Counted from the stretch's first letter, positions 1 through 8,083 are shown. The stretch: DNA of 39,497 nucleotides from Actinobacteria bacterium OV450 (GCA_001298555.1 LJCW01000352.1:1-39497), one strand, 5' to 3'. Notes: generated from the letters alone by a model not told the origin. Translations and numbers: made by a program.

Positions 1-171
1 GCACGCGGGGCGGCCCCGGCACCGGCACCGGCACCGGCACCAGCACCAGCACCAGCACCAGCACCAGCACCCGATGCACGCCCGCAGCCCCAGCCCGCAC
101 AACACAGCGGCGGCCCTGCCCGCACCCTCGGGACAAGACCGCCACCGTCCACTGCCGACCGGGGCCGGTGA
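1..171 (+). CDS. Possible 3' end of an Ala-Pro-rich protein (5' truncated by window edge)
   Basis: The first frame is open from base 1 to a TGA at 169-171 and reads as 56 residues. It starts with about ten Ala-Pro repeats and continues as a Pro/Gln/Arg-rich tail. Such Ala-Pro tails are common C-terminal or linker segments in Streptomyces proteins, and a plus-strand gene ending here would be convergent with the oxidoreductase that ends at 216. No domain is visible, so no function can be given. The alternative is that the stretch is a non-coding hexamer repeat that happens to be open in this frame. Confidence 0.3.
   Translation, partial: ARGAAPAPAPAPAPAPAPAPAPAPDARPQPQPAQHSGGPARTLGTRPPPSTADRGR
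18..71. repeat. Hexanucleotide microsatellite
   Basis: Nine head-to-tail hexamers: four GGCACC followed by five AGCACC. In the plus frame this encodes Ala-Pro repeats. A shorter block of GGTGCC-like units recurs near 27940-27960. Confidence 0.85.
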
Positions 172-189
172 GAGGGCCTAAGGGCCCGG

Positions 190-208
190 GGCCCGTCCGG
201 ACCGGGCC
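190..208. terminator. Weak hairpin between convergent gene ends
   Basis: GGCCCG (190-195) can pair with CGGGCC (203-208) across a 7-nt loop. It lies between the plus-strand stop at 171 and the minus-strand stop at 216, so it could end transcription from either side. There is no U-tract, as is usual in this GC range. Confidence 0.35.
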
Positions 209-215
209 GGATCCC

Positions 216-1574
216 TCAGGCCCGCTCCGGCTCCTGTTCCCGGCCCTGCTCCTGGCCCCGGCCCTGGCCCTGCTCCGGCTCCTGGGGGCGGTTCCGCGCC
301 GCCCTGCCGTCGAGGATGTGCAGCGCCTTGCGCGCCAGCGGATACGTCCGCACCAGGTCGGGCAGCGTCGTCGCACCCCGGGTGATGCGTGCGAAGGCCC
401 GCCATGCCGGGCGGAATCCGGTCATCGCCGCGTGCAGCAGCCCCGGCTTGGCCTCGAAGGCGGTCAGCATCCGCTTGCCGACGCTCATCTCGACGCCCAG
501 TCCGGCCTTGATCGCGAACGCGTAGTTGAGGGCCTGGCGGCGCGCGTCCACCGCGTCCTGTGCCTCGGAGATCTTCACGGCCCACTCGCCGGCCAGCCGC
601 CCCGAGCGCAGCGCGAAGGAGATGCCCTCCCGGGTCCACGGCTCCAGCAGTCCGGCGGCGTCGCCCGCGACCAGGACCCGGCCGCGGGACAGCGGAGAAT
701 CGGGCTTGCGGCAGCGGGTGAGGTGACCGGAGGAGACGGAGGGTTCGAAGCCGGCGAGTCCGAGGCGGGCGATGAAGTCCTCCAGGTACTGCTTGGTCGC
801 GGCGCCGTCGCCCTTCGCCGAGATGACCCCGACGGTGAGGGTGTCGCCCTTGGGGAAGACCCAGCCGTAACTGCCGGGCAGGGGGCCCCAGTCGAGGAGC
901 ACCCGTCCCTTCCAGTCCGCGGCGACCGTCTCGGGGACCGGGATCTCCGCCTCCAGGCCCAGGTCCACCTGGTCCATCTCGACCCCGACGTGCGCACCGA
1001 TCCGGCTCGCGCTGCCGTCCGCGCCGACCACCGCGCGCGCCAGGACGGTCTCCCCGTCGGCGAGGACCACGGCGACGGTGCGCCGGTCGGGCACCGCCGC
1101 CCCGTGCTGCTCGACCCGCGCGACGGCGGTGCCCGTACGGACGGTGGCCCCGGCCTTCTCGGCCTCGGCGACCAGCCCGGCGTCGAACTCCGGCCGGTTG
1201 ATGAGGCCGAACAGCATCTGGCGCGAACGGCGGGTCCGGGTCAGCTTCCCGTTCAGCGAGAAGGTGACCGCGTGGATGCGGTCCTTGAGCGGCAGGACGA
1301 AACCGGGCGGGAGGGCGTCGCGCGAAGGGCCGATGATCCCGCCACCGCAGGTCTTGTACCGGGGCAGCTGGGCCTTCTCCAGCAGCAGCACGCGCCGCCC
1401 CGCCGTGGCCGCCGCGAACGCGGCCGAGGAACCGGCCGGCCCGGCTCCGACCACGACCACGTCCCACACCTCGCCGGTTCCGCCGGCGTCTGCGGCCATC
1501 CCGTCCCCCGCCTTCCGAGCGGCTTGCCCTGCTGCTGAGTCGGGTCCCCCGACGGTGCTGTCGTCGCTGCTCAC
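216..1574 (-). CDS. Geranylgeranyl-reductase-family FAD-dependent oxidoreductase
   Basis: A 452-residue soluble flavoprotein. The FAD-binding Rossmann motif GAGPAG is at residues 43-48, followed by the acidic strand end E66, the family signature PRYKTCGGG (71-79) and the second FAD motif GDAAGLLEPWTREG near 300. This is the geranylgeranyl reductase/menaquinone-reductase-like group, which uses reduced FAD to saturate isoprenoid double bonds; the real substrate here cannot be told. The GTG start at 1574 gives a 30-residue unstructured lead. An ATG at 1499, directly before the conserved core, is a possible alternative. The last 20 or so residues are a Glu/Gln/Gly/Arg low-complexity tail encoded by a degenerate repeat (about 219-290), probably a recent expansion. 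It faces away from the dipeptidase at 1753. Confidence 0.85.
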   Translation of the reverse strand: MSSDDSTVGGPDSAAGQAARKAGDGMAADAGGTGEVWDVVVVGAGPAGSSAAFAAATAGRRVLLLEKAQLPRYKTCGGGIIGPSRDALPPGFVLPLKDRIHAVTFSLNGKLTRTRRSRQMLFGLINRPEFDAGLVAEAEKAGATVRTGTAVARVEQHGAAVPDRRTVAVVLADGETVLARAVVGADGSASRIGAHVGVEMDQVDLGLEAEIPVPETVAADWKGRVLLDWGPLPGSYGWVFPKGDTLTVGVISAKGDGAATKQYLEDFIARLGLAGFEPSVSSGHLTRCRKPDSPLSRGRVLVAGDAAGLLEPWTREGISFALRSGRLAGEWAVKISEAQDAVDARRQALNYAFAIKAGLGVEMSVGKRMLTAFEAKPGLLHAAMTGFRPAWRAFARITRGATTLPDLVRTYPLARKALHILDGRAARNRPQEPEQGQGRGQEQGREQEPERA

Positions 1575-1752
1575 GATGTGCTGCTGCTCCTGATCATGCG
1601 GTTGCTCCGATGCATGGAAATCCTACGGCGCGAGTCCGGCCCATCCTGCTGTGCGAGGATCGGGTCTGTCTTTCGCCGTACCCGGCATACGCCCACCACG
1701 TGGATGCGGGCGGCTACGTCTGTACAACGTCGCACCCAAGAGGAGCGTGCCC

Positions 1753-3117
1753 ATGTCCCAGAATCCGATCGCCGAGACCATCGCCTCGCTGATGCCCCGC
1801 GCCAAGCAGGAGCTGGGCGAGCTGGTGGCCTTCCAGTCGGTGGCGGACTGGGCGCAGTTCCCGAAGAGCGAGAGCGAGGGCGCGGCCAACTGGGTCGCCG
1901 ACGCTCTGCGCGCCGAGGGCTTCCAGAACGTGTCCCTCCTCGACACCCCCGACGGCACCCAGTCGGTGTACGGCTTCCTGCCCGGTCCCGAGGGTGCGCC
2001 GACCGTCCTGCTGTACGCGCACTACGACGTGCAGCCGCCACTGGACGACGCCGCCTGGATCTCGCCGGCCTTCGAGCTGACCGAGCGCGACGGCCGCTGG
2101 TACGGGCGCGGCGCCGCGGACTGCAAGGGCGGGTTCATCATGCACCTGCTGGCTCTGCGCGCGCTGAAGGCCAACGGCGGTGTGCCGGTGAGCGTGAAGG
2201 TGATCGTGGAGGGCTCGGAGGAGCAGGGCACGGGCGGCCTCCAGCAGTACGCCGAGGCGCACCCGGAGCTGCTGACCGCCGACACCATCGTCATCGGCGA
2301 CGCGGGGAACTTCCGGCTGGGCCTGCCGACGGTGACGGCGACCCTGCGCGGTATGACCCTGATCAAGGTGAAGATCGACACCCTCGGCGGCAACCTGCAC
2401 TCCGGCATGTTCGGCGGGGTCGCCCCCGACGCGCTGGCCGCACTGATCCGGCTGCTGGACTCGCTGCGCTCGGCCGACGGTTCGACCACGGTGGACGGTC
2501 TGGCCGCGGACGCCGTCTGGGAGGGTCTGCAGTACCCGGAGGCGGACTTCCGTGCCGACGCGAAGGTGCTGGACGGGGTCGAGCTGATCGGCGAGGGCAC
2601 GATCGCGGACCGGCTGTGGGCCCGCCCGGCCGTCACGGTGCTCGGCATCGACTGCCCGCCGGTGGTCGGCGCCACCCCCTCGGTGCACGCGAGCGCCGGC
2701 GCGCTGATCAGCCTGCGCGTGCCGCCGGGCGTGGACACGGCCGAGGCGATCAAGCTGCTGGAGGCGCACCTGGTGGCGCACACCCCGTGGCGGGCGCACC
2801 TCGAACTGGAGGTCGTGGGCCAGGGCCAGCCGTTCCAGGCGGACACGGACAGCCCGGCGTACGCGTCGATGGCGGCGGCCATGCAGGTGGCGTACCCCGG
2901 CCAGGAGATGCAGGTCAGCGGCATGGGCGGATCGATTCCGCTGTGCAACACGCTGACTTCGCTGTACCCGGAGGCGGAGATGCTTCTGATCGGGCTGAGC
3001 GAGCCGGAGGCGCAGATCCACGCGGTGAACGAGAGCGTCTCCCCGGAGGAGCTGGAGCGTCTGTCGGTCGCGGAGGCCCTCTTCCTCGTCAACTACGCGG
3101 AGTCCAAGCGCGGCTGA
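1753..3117 (+). CDS. M20 family metallodipeptidase
   Basis: A 454-residue zinc peptidase of the M20 clan (PepV/carnosinase-like dipeptidases), which hydrolyse dipeptides in the cytoplasm with two metal ions. Visible elements are the first metal motif YAHYDVQPP (H90 ligand, D92), the bridging Asp in RGAADCKGG (D123), and the catalytic Glu pair in EGSEEQGT (E156, E157). The dimerisation lid holds GGNLHSGMFGG. The ATG at 1753 follows AGGAG at 1741-1745 with good spacing, so the in-frame ATG at 1651 is rejected as the start. There is no signal peptide. A strong hairpin (3182-3218) separates it from the next gene. Substrate specificity is not predictable from sequence alone. Confidence 0.9.
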   Translation: MSQNPIAETIASLMPRAKQELGELVAFQSVADWAQFPKSESEGAANWVADALRAEGFQNVSLLDTPDGTQSVYGFLPGPEGAPTVLLYAHYDVQPPLDDAAWISPAFELTERDGRWYGRGAADCKGGFIMHLLALRALKANGGVPVSVKVIVEGSEEQGTGGLQQYAEAHPELLTADTIVIGDAGNFRLGLPTVTATLRGMTLIKVKIDTLGGNLHSGMFGGVAPDALAALIRLLDSLRSADGSTTVDGLAADAVWEGLQYPEADFRADAKVLDGVELIGEGTIADRLWARPAVTVLGIDCPPVVGATPSVHASAGALISLRVPPGVDTAEAIKLLEAHLVAHTPWRAHLELEVVGQGQPFQADTDSPAYASMAAAMQVAYPGQEMQVSGMGGSIPLCNTLTSLYPEAEMLLIGLSEPEAQIHAVNESVSPEELERLSVAEALFLVNYAESKRG

Positions 3118-3181
3118 CCTGTCCGGCCTGCGCTCCCGGCCTGCGCTCCCCGACTACGCTGCCCGACTGCGCTACGGGCGA

Positions 3182-3218
3182 ACTCCGCTCCCGGTGAAAG
3201 CCGCGCCGGGAGCGGAGT
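3182..3218 (+). terminator. 13-bp perfect hairpin between dipeptidase and MBL gene
   Basis: ACTCCGCTCCCGG (3182-3194) pairs perfectly with 3206-3218 across an 11-nt loop. It is placed to end dipeptidase transcription, but it also sits only 21 nt before the next ATG, so it could fold in the leader of the downstream gene. Just before it (3118-3180) are imperfect direct repeats of a CTGCGCTCC-like unit. Confidence 0.65.
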
Positions 3219-3239
3219 CGGCGGACGTACGTTCGGGGC

Positions 3240-3938
3240 ATGGATCTCGTCGAAGTGCTCCCCCAGCGGCTCCACATGCTCCGCTTCCCGATCGGCCAGG
3301 CCTACCTGTGGCGGGACGGGGAGGCCCTGACCCTGATCGACGCCGGTCACGCCGGATCGGCGGCGCTGATCGAGGAGGCCGTCCGCTCGCTCGGGCTGGA
3401 CCCGCGGCGGTTGGAGCGGATCGTGCTGACCCACTGCCACCGCGACCACGTCGGCGCGGCGGAGGAACTCGCCGGCCGGTGGGGCGCGCAGGTGGTGGCG
3501 CACCGGCTGGACGCTCCGGTGGTCCGGGGCGAGCTTCCCGTAGCGGAGCCGGTCCTGCTCGACTGGGAAATCCCGCTGTACGAGCACGGCCTGACGGTGC
3601 CTCCCGCGCCGCCGACGCGGGTCGACCGCGAGGTCGAGGACGGGGAGGTGCTGCCCTTCGGCGACGGGGCGGTGGTGGTCCACGCCCCGGGCCACACGGC
3701 GGGCAGCATCGGCATCCACCTGCCGCGCCACGACGTGCTGTTCACCGGTGACTGCATCGCGGGGGTGGGCCGGGTGATGCAGGGCGTGTTCAACGTGGAC
3801 GGGGCGCAGGCCCGGGCCTCCTTCCAGCGCCTCGCGGCGCTGGCCCCGTCGGTGGCCTGCTTCGGCCACGGCGACCCGCTGACGCAGGATGCGGCGGCCG
3901 CACTCCTGGCGGCCGCGGCCGAGCCGTCCCTGCCGTAA
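3240..3938 (+). CDS. MBL-fold metallo-hydrolase
   Basis: A 232-residue single-domain metallo-beta-lactamase-fold enzyme. The metal-binding motif HCHRDH (H65, H67, D69, H70) is intact, followed by the third-ligand motif HAPGHTAGS and the bridging Asp in FTGDC. This is the glyoxalase-II/beta-lactamase superfamily in the broad sense: a binuclear zinc hydrolase of esters, thioesters or lactams, with substrate unassigned. It is cytoplasmic, with no signal sequence. The ATG at 3240 has no strong Shine-Dalgarno; the preceding gene ends 122 nt upstream with a hairpin between, so co-transcription is doubtful. It is convergent with the TmrB-Nudix gene 30 nt downstream. Confidence 0.85.
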   Translation: MDLVEVLPQRLHMLRFPIGQAYLWRDGEALTLIDAGHAGSAALIEEAVRSLGLDPRRLERIVLTHCHRDHVGAAEELAGRWGAQVVAHRLDAPVVRGELPVAEPVLLDWEIPLYEHGLTVPPAPPTRVDREVEDGEVLPFGDGAVVVHAPGHTAGSIGIHLPRHDVLFTGDCIAGVGRVMQGVFNVDGAQARASFQRLAALAPSVACFGHGDPLTQDAAAALLAAAAEPSLP

Positions 3939-3968
3939 CCGCTGCCGTCCGGCGGGGGGCGGGCCGGG

Positions 3969-5009
3969 CTACGGCGTGGGGCGGCCCGCCTCCAGGTACA
4001 GCGGGCGGCCGCGCTCGCGGGCCCGCAGCGCCCAGCGCAGCCGCTCGTACCGGACGGCGGGCAGCAGTCCCGCCGCCTCCTCCTCCGTCACGAACCGCCA
4101 GGCCCGCAGCTCCGGCCCCGGCAGCCGGAGCCGGGCCGCGGCGGCGGCCGCGGGGGCGCCCCCGTCGAACAGCAGACGCAGCCCCCCGTACGCGGGCGGC
4201 ACCGGCGGTTCCCAGTCGACGACCAGCAGTTCGGGTACGGCGTCCAGGGTCAGGCCCAGTTCCTCCGCGACCTCCCGGACTCCCGCGGACCCGGGCGCCT
4301 CGCCCGCTTCGACGACCCCGCCGGGGAACTCCCAGCCCGGTTTGTACGTCGGGTCGACCAGCAGCACCCGGTCCTCGTCGTCGAAGAGCAGCACCCCCGC
4401 CGCGACGGTCTCGCGCGTCGGCTCCGGTGTCTGCACGATGTCGCAGACACCGGCCGCGTCGGTGCGTACGGCCTCGGCGATCCGTTCCGCCGTCTCCCGT
4501 ACGCTCAGGACCCCGTTGTCGATGACGTGCGCGTCCGCAGCGAGCCAGTCGGCCAGCGCCTGCCGGTACGCGGGAATGTGGTCGTACGCCCACTGCCGCA
4601 CCCGCACGTCCACGTCAGCCGGGTCCCCCGGTTCCTCCCGCCTCGCGATCCGCTCGCGCAGGATCGTTTCCTCTGGGGCGAGCAGCACGTGCCGCACCGG
4701 GATCCGGCGCGCCGCCAGCCCGCCGAAGATCTCGTCCCGGTACTCCTGCCGCAGCAGCGTCATCGGCACCACCAGCACCCCGCCCAGCTCCGCGAGCATC
4801 GCGGCGGCCGTGTCCACCACCAGGCGCCGCCAGCTCGGCAGGTCCTGGTAGTCGCAGACCTCCGCGAGGCGTTTGCGCGGCAGCAGTTGGCGTAGTGAGT
4901 CGCCCACGAGCTCCGGGTCGTACAGGGTGCTGTCCGGCAGGATCCCGGTCAGTTCGCGAGCCGTGCTGGTCTTCCCGGCGCTGAATGTGCCGTTGATCCA
5001 GACAATCAC
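3969..5009 (-). CDS. TmrB-like P-loop ATPase fused to a Nudix hydrolase
   Basis: A 346-residue two-domain protein. Residues 1-185 closely resemble Bacillus TmrB, the tunicamycin-resistance ATP-binding protein: the start MIVWINGTF and Walker A GTFSAGKT (7-14), then YDPELVG, WRRLV and VPMTLLRQEY in the same order as in TmrB. Residues 200-330 are a Nudix domain with a complete Nudix box: G231, E237, R245, E246, E249, E250, G252 (Gx5Ex7REUxEExGU). Nudix enzymes cleave nucleoside diphosphate-X bonds. The GTG start at 5009 is chosen because GGGAGAGGGG lies just upstream and the protein then begins exactly where TmrB does. It is divergent from the LacI gene at 5158. Tunicamycin mimics UDP-GlcNAc, so a nucleotide-sugar-related job for both halves is plausible but inferred. 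Confidence 0.85.
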   Translation of the reverse strand: MIVWINGTFSAGKTSTARELTGILPDSTLYDPELVGDSLRQLLPRKRLAEVCDYQDLPSWRRLVVDTAAAMLAELGGVLVVPMTLLRQEYRDEIFGGLAARRIPVRHVLLAPEETILRERIARREEPGDPADVDVRVRQWAYDHIPAYRQALADWLAADAHVIDNGVLSVRETAERIAEAVRTDAAGVCDIVQTPEPTRETVAAGVLLFDDEDRVLLVDPTYKPGWEFPGGVVEAGEAPGSAGVREVAEELGLTLDAVPELLVVDWEPPVPPAYGGLRLLFDGGAPAAAAAARLRLPGPELRAWRFVTEEEAAGLLPAVRYERLRWALRARERGRPLYLEAGRPTP

Positions 5010-5157
5010 GTCTACCCCTCTCCCATGGCTCGTCCGGAGCCCCCAGTGGCTTGCCCGCATCACCCTGCCATGGAAACCCGCTCATCGGCCCAGTGCTTAT
5101 CCTCGAGGTCAGAGCCGTACCCGCCCGTGCCCCGCCATCTCCGGAGGTTTCCGTCCC

Positions 5158-6195
5158 GTGCCACAGACCCGGCGCCCGTCCGACCCCCGCTACGGCAACC
5201 GGCCGACCATGAAGGACGTGGCGGCCCGTGCGGGTGTGGGCCTCAAGACGGTGTCACGGGTGGTGAACGGCGAAACGGGCGTCACCCCGGACACCGTCCG
5301 GCGGGTCCAGGAAGCCATCGAGGCGCTCGGCTTCCGCCGCAACGACAGCGCGCGCGTGCTGCGCAAGGGCCGTACGGCCACCGTGGGGCTGGTCCTTGAG
5401 GACCTCGCGGACCCCTTCTACGGGCCGTTGAACCGGGCGGTCGAGGAAGTGGCCCGGGCCCACGGGGCGCTGCTCATCAACGGGTCCAGCGCCGAGGACC
5501 CGGACCGGGAGCGGGAGTTGGCGCTGGCGCTGTGCGCGCGCCGCGTGGACGGGCTCATCGTGATCCCGGCGGGGGACGACCACCGCTACCTGGAGCCGGA
5601 GATCCGGGCGGGTGTGGCGACGGTGTTCGTGGACCGCCCCGCGGGCCGGATCGACGCGGACGTGGTGCTGTCGGACAGCTTCGGCGGGGCCCGCGCAGGG
5701 GTGGCGCACCTGATCGCGGGGGGCCACCGCCGGATCGGGTTCATCGGTGACCACCCGCGCATCCACACGGCGACGGAGCGGCTGCGGGGCTACCGCGCGG
5801 CAATGGCGGACGCCGGCCTGCCGGTGGCGCAGCCGTGGCTCTCCCTCGGCTCGACCTCCCCGGAGCGCGTCCGGGAGGCGGCCCGGGCGATGCTGACGGG
5901 CCCCGACCCCGTCACGGCGGTCTTCGCGGGGAACAACCGGGTGACGGTGACGGTGGTACGGGTCCTGGCCGAGCACCCGCTGCCGGTGGCCCTGGTCGGC
6001 TTCGACGACTTCGAGCTGGCCGACCTGCTGCGGCCCGGGGTGACGGTGGTCGCCCAGGACGCGGCGGCCCTGGGCCGGGTGGCCACGGACCGCCTCTTCC
6101 AACGGCTCGCGGGCGCCTCCCTCGCCCCGGCCCGGATCGAACTGCCGACCCGCCTGATCGCCCGGGGCTCGGGCGAACGCCCCCCGGCCGGCTGA
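5158..6195 (+). CDS. LacI family transcriptional regulator
   Basis: A 345-residue LacI/GalR repressor. The N-terminal helix-turn-helix with hinge spans about residues 18-65 (MKDVAARAGVGLKTVSRVVN), and the periplasmic-binding-protein-like effector domain follows with VGLVLEDLADPFY and the late VGFDDFELADLLRPGVTVV motif. The GTG at 5158 is chosen because GGAGG (5143-5147) is correctly spaced; this gives a 17-residue basic arm before the HTH. An ATG at 5209 lacks such a site. LacI repressors normally respond to a sugar or nucleoside, but no transporter or catabolic operon is next to it, so its targets may be elsewhere or be the divergent TmrB-Nudix gene. The intergenic region holds GGAAACC (5072-5078) and its complement GGTTTCC (5146-5152). 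Confidence 0.9.
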   Translation: MPQTRRPSDPRYGNRPTMKDVAARAGVGLKTVSRVVNGETGVTPDTVRRVQEAIEALGFRRNDSARVLRKGRTATVGLVLEDLADPFYGPLNRAVEEVARAHGALLINGSSAEDPDRERELALALCARRVDGLIVIPAGDDHRYLEPEIRAGVATVFVDRPAGRIDADVVLSDSFGGARAGVAHLIAGGHRRIGFIGDHPRIHTATERLRGYRAAMADAGLPVAQPWLSLGSTSPERVREAARAMLTGPDPVTAVFAGNNRVTVTVVRVLAEHPLPVALVGFDDFELADLLRPGVTVVAQDAAALGRVATDRLFQRLAGASLAPARIELPTRLIARGSGERPPAG

Positions 6196-6649
6196 GACCC
6201 GGCGGGCCGGAGCCCGCCGTCTCCGGTCCCGGACGGGTCAGCGGGTCAGAGGGCCGGCCCCTGCAGCACTGGCACGGCCCCGCCGGCGGCGGGGAGTCCG
6301 GCGAGGACGGACAGGGCTACGGGGACGCCGCGCATCGCCCCCATGCCCGAACCGGCCCCGGAACGGCGCCCCGGGACCCTTCCCGAACCGACACCCGAGC
6401 CGGCCGCCCCGAACCGGCATCCGGGCCGGCATCCGGGCCGACTCCCGGCGCCGGGTACGGGCCGGCTCCGCGTACGGGACACGGCCCGGCCTGCGGGCCG
6501 GTCACCGGGCCCGCCCCGTACGCCCTCGCCCTCGCCCTCCGCCACCGGCTCGTCGGGCGCCTCGTCCGAGCGGACACGGGAAGTGCTGCAGGACGCAGAG
6601 AGGCCCGGCAGGGGGTACCCCGGCCGGGCCTGCTGTGCGGTGCGACGGG
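6196..6649. other. Non-coding region between convergent gene ends
   Basis: About 450 bases lie between the LacI stop and the DUF6986 stop with no convincing gene. All frames are low-complexity Pro/Arg/Gly products without start signals or domains. It contains a 12-nt tandem duplication, GGCATCCGGGCC at 6416-6427 and 6428-6439, several GGCC-rich inverted repeats, and the DUF6986 terminator at its right end. Confidence 0.7.
6601..6631 (-). terminator. Hairpin downstream of the DUF6986 gene
   Basis: AGGCCCGGC (6601-6609) pairs perfectly with GCCGGGCCT (6623-6631). The loop contains the self-complementary GGGGTACCCC. It begins about 20 nt past the stop at 6650. Confidence 0.7.
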
Positions 6650-7948
6650 TCAGGCGGTCGCGGTCAGGGTCGCCGAGCGGCGCGGGATCGCGAAGGCGTC
6701 CAGTTCGGCGCGGGTCAGGCCGGTCAGCGCGGTGACCTCGTCCGTGCCGACGGCGCCGCAGTCCAGACCGCGGACCAGGTAGCCGGCCAGCGCCTTGGCC
6801 GTGGCGGGCTCGTCCATGACGTCGCCCTCGATCTTCGCGACGTACGCCTTGAGGCGCGCGGCGGCGGCTTCGAGGCCCTCGCGGTAGAAGGTGAACACCG
6901 CCGCGTAACGGGTCGGGAGGTGGGCCGGGTGCATGTCCCAGCCCTGGTAGTAGGCGCGGGCCAGGGCCCGGCGGGTGAGGCCGTAGTGCAGCTTCCAGGC
7001 CTCGTGGACCTGCTCGGTGGTGCCGACCGGCTTGACGTTGGTCGAGCCGTCGGAGACGCGTACGCCGGTGCCGGCGGCCGCGACCTGCATGATCGCCTTG
7101 GCGTGGTCGGCGGCCGGGTGGTCGCTGGACTGGTAGGCGGCGGAGACGCCGACGCAGGCGCTGTAGTCGAAGGTGCCGTAGTGCAGGCCGGTGGCGCGGC
7201 CCTTGGCGGCCTCGATCATCCGGGCGACGGTGGCGGTGCCGTCGGAGGCGAGGATCGACTGGCTGGTCTCGATCTGGATCTCGAAGCCGATCCGGCCCGG
7301 CCGCAGGCCGCGGGTGCTCTCGAAGGCCTCCAGCAGCTTCACGAAGGCGCTGACCTGCTCCGCGTACGTGACCTTGGGGAGGGTCAGGACCAGCCCGTCG
7401 GGCAGACCGCCGTGCTCGAGCAGCCCGGACAGGAAGACGTCGGTGGTGCGGATCCCGCGGTCGCGGACGTTGGACTCCATGCACTTCATGCGGATGCCCA
7501 TGTACGGGGCGTTCGTGCCGTTGGCGAAGGCCTCGGAGACGAGGCGGGCGGCGCGGGCGGCCGCCTGGTCCTCCTCCTCGTCGGAGCGGACGCCGAAGCC
7601 GTCCTCGAAGTCGACGCGGAGGTCCTCGACGGGCTCGCGCCGGAGCTTGGCGCGGACGCGGTCGTAGACGGGTCCGGCGAGCTCGTCGGAGATGCCGAGG
7701 ACCTCGGCGAAGGTGGCGGCGTCCGGGGCGTGCTCGTCGAGGGCCGCGAGGGCCTGGTCGCCCCAGGAGCGGATGGTGTCGGCGGCGAAGACGTCGCCGG
7801 GGACGTAGACCGTGTGGATGGGCTGACGGGTGCCGGGGTCGCCCGGGTAGTGGCGCGCGAGCTCCGCGTCCACCGGGGCGAGGGAGGCGCTGATGCCCTC
7901 GCTGACCGCGCCTGCGAGGCTCGTCGCCACCTTCTCCTGCTGACCCAT
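6650..7948 (-). CDS. DUF6986 protein, HpcH/HpaI aldolase / citrate-lyase-like
   Basis: A 432-residue soluble protein that I place in the DUF6986 group, distantly related to HpcH/HpaI aldolases, citrate lyase beta and malate synthase (TIM-barrel C-C bond enzymes acting on acyl-CoA or oxoacids). Supporting stretches are VLTLPKVTYAEQV, EIQIETSQSIL and GLHYGTFDYSACVGV, equivalent to the metal and acid-binding strands of the barrel. It starts at an ATG behind AGAGGAGAG. The promoter is unusually clear: TTGACT and TAAATT with 17-bp spacing (8000-8028), and an inverted repeat sits in the leader (7966-7980). It is single-gene, ended by the hairpin at 6601-6631. The substrate is unknown; relatives lie near glyoxylate or ureide genes in some streptomycetes, but no such neighbours are present here. 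Confidence 0.75.
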   Translation of the reverse strand: MGQQEKVATSLAGAVSEGISASLAPVDAELARHYPGDPGTRQPIHTVYVPGDVFAADTIRSWGDQALAALDEHAPDAATFAEVLGISDELAGPVYDRVRAKLRREPVEDLRVDFEDGFGVRSDEEEDQAAARAARLVSEAFANGTNAPYMGIRMKCMESNVRDRGIRTTDVFLSGLLEHGGLPDGLVLTLPKVTYAEQVSAFVKLLEAFESTRGLRPGRIGFEIQIETSQSILASDGTATVARMIEAAKGRATGLHYGTFDYSACVGVSAAYQSSDHPAADHAKAIMQVAAAGTGVRVSDGSTNVKPVGTTEQVHEAWKLHYGLTRRALARAYYQGWDMHPAHLPTRYAAVFTFYREGLEAAAARLKAYVAKIEGDVMDEPATAKALAGYLVRGLDCGAVGTDEVTALTGLTRAELDAFAIPRRSATLTATA

Positions 7949-7965
7949 CGTGCACTCTCCTCTTT

Positions 7966-7980
7966 TTCCGCTTCACGGAA
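7966..7980. promoter_or_regulatory. Inverted repeat in the 5' leader of the DUF6986 gene
   Basis: TTCCG-N5-CGGAA, perfect 5-bp arms, lying between the predicted transcription start (about 7993) and the ribosome binding site. A repressor bound here would block initiation or early elongation. Confidence 0.5.
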
Positions 7981-7999
7981 GCTTAGATCCGCATAGCAG

Positions 8000-8028
8000 A
8001 ATTTAGTGAGGGGGCTTTGTCTAGTCAA
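8000..8028 (-). promoter_or_regulatory. Sigma-70/HrdB-type promoter of the DUF6986 gene
   Basis: Read on the minus strand: -35 TTGACT (8028-8023), 17-bp spacer, -10 TAAATT (8005-8000). It lies about 50 nt before the ATG and is the best match to the housekeeping consensus in the window. Confidence 0.7.
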
Positions 8029-8044
8029 TGGTTGCAGGAAACAG

Positions 8045-8083
8045 CTCGGGGCCGCGTGGTGGGTGTCACCACGCGGCCCCGAG
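8045..8083 (-). terminator. 17-bp perfect terminator hairpin of the etf operon
   Basis: A 17-nt arm (8045-8061) is exactly complementary to 8067-8083 with a 5-nt loop (GGTGT). It starts 19 nt after the etfA stop. This is the strongest hairpin I found in the window. Confidence 0.9.

Noticed and set aside
3969..5009. The N-terminal domain as a chloramphenicol phosphotransferase.
   Set aside because: The start and the DPELVG, WRR and VPMT blocks follow TmrB; chloramphenicol phosphotransferase hallmarks were not seen.
6317..6577. An 86-codon minus-strand frame in the gap after the LacI gene.
   Set aside because: Low-complexity Arg/Gly/Pro product, no Shine-Dalgarno, no family resemblance; the gap looks non-coding.
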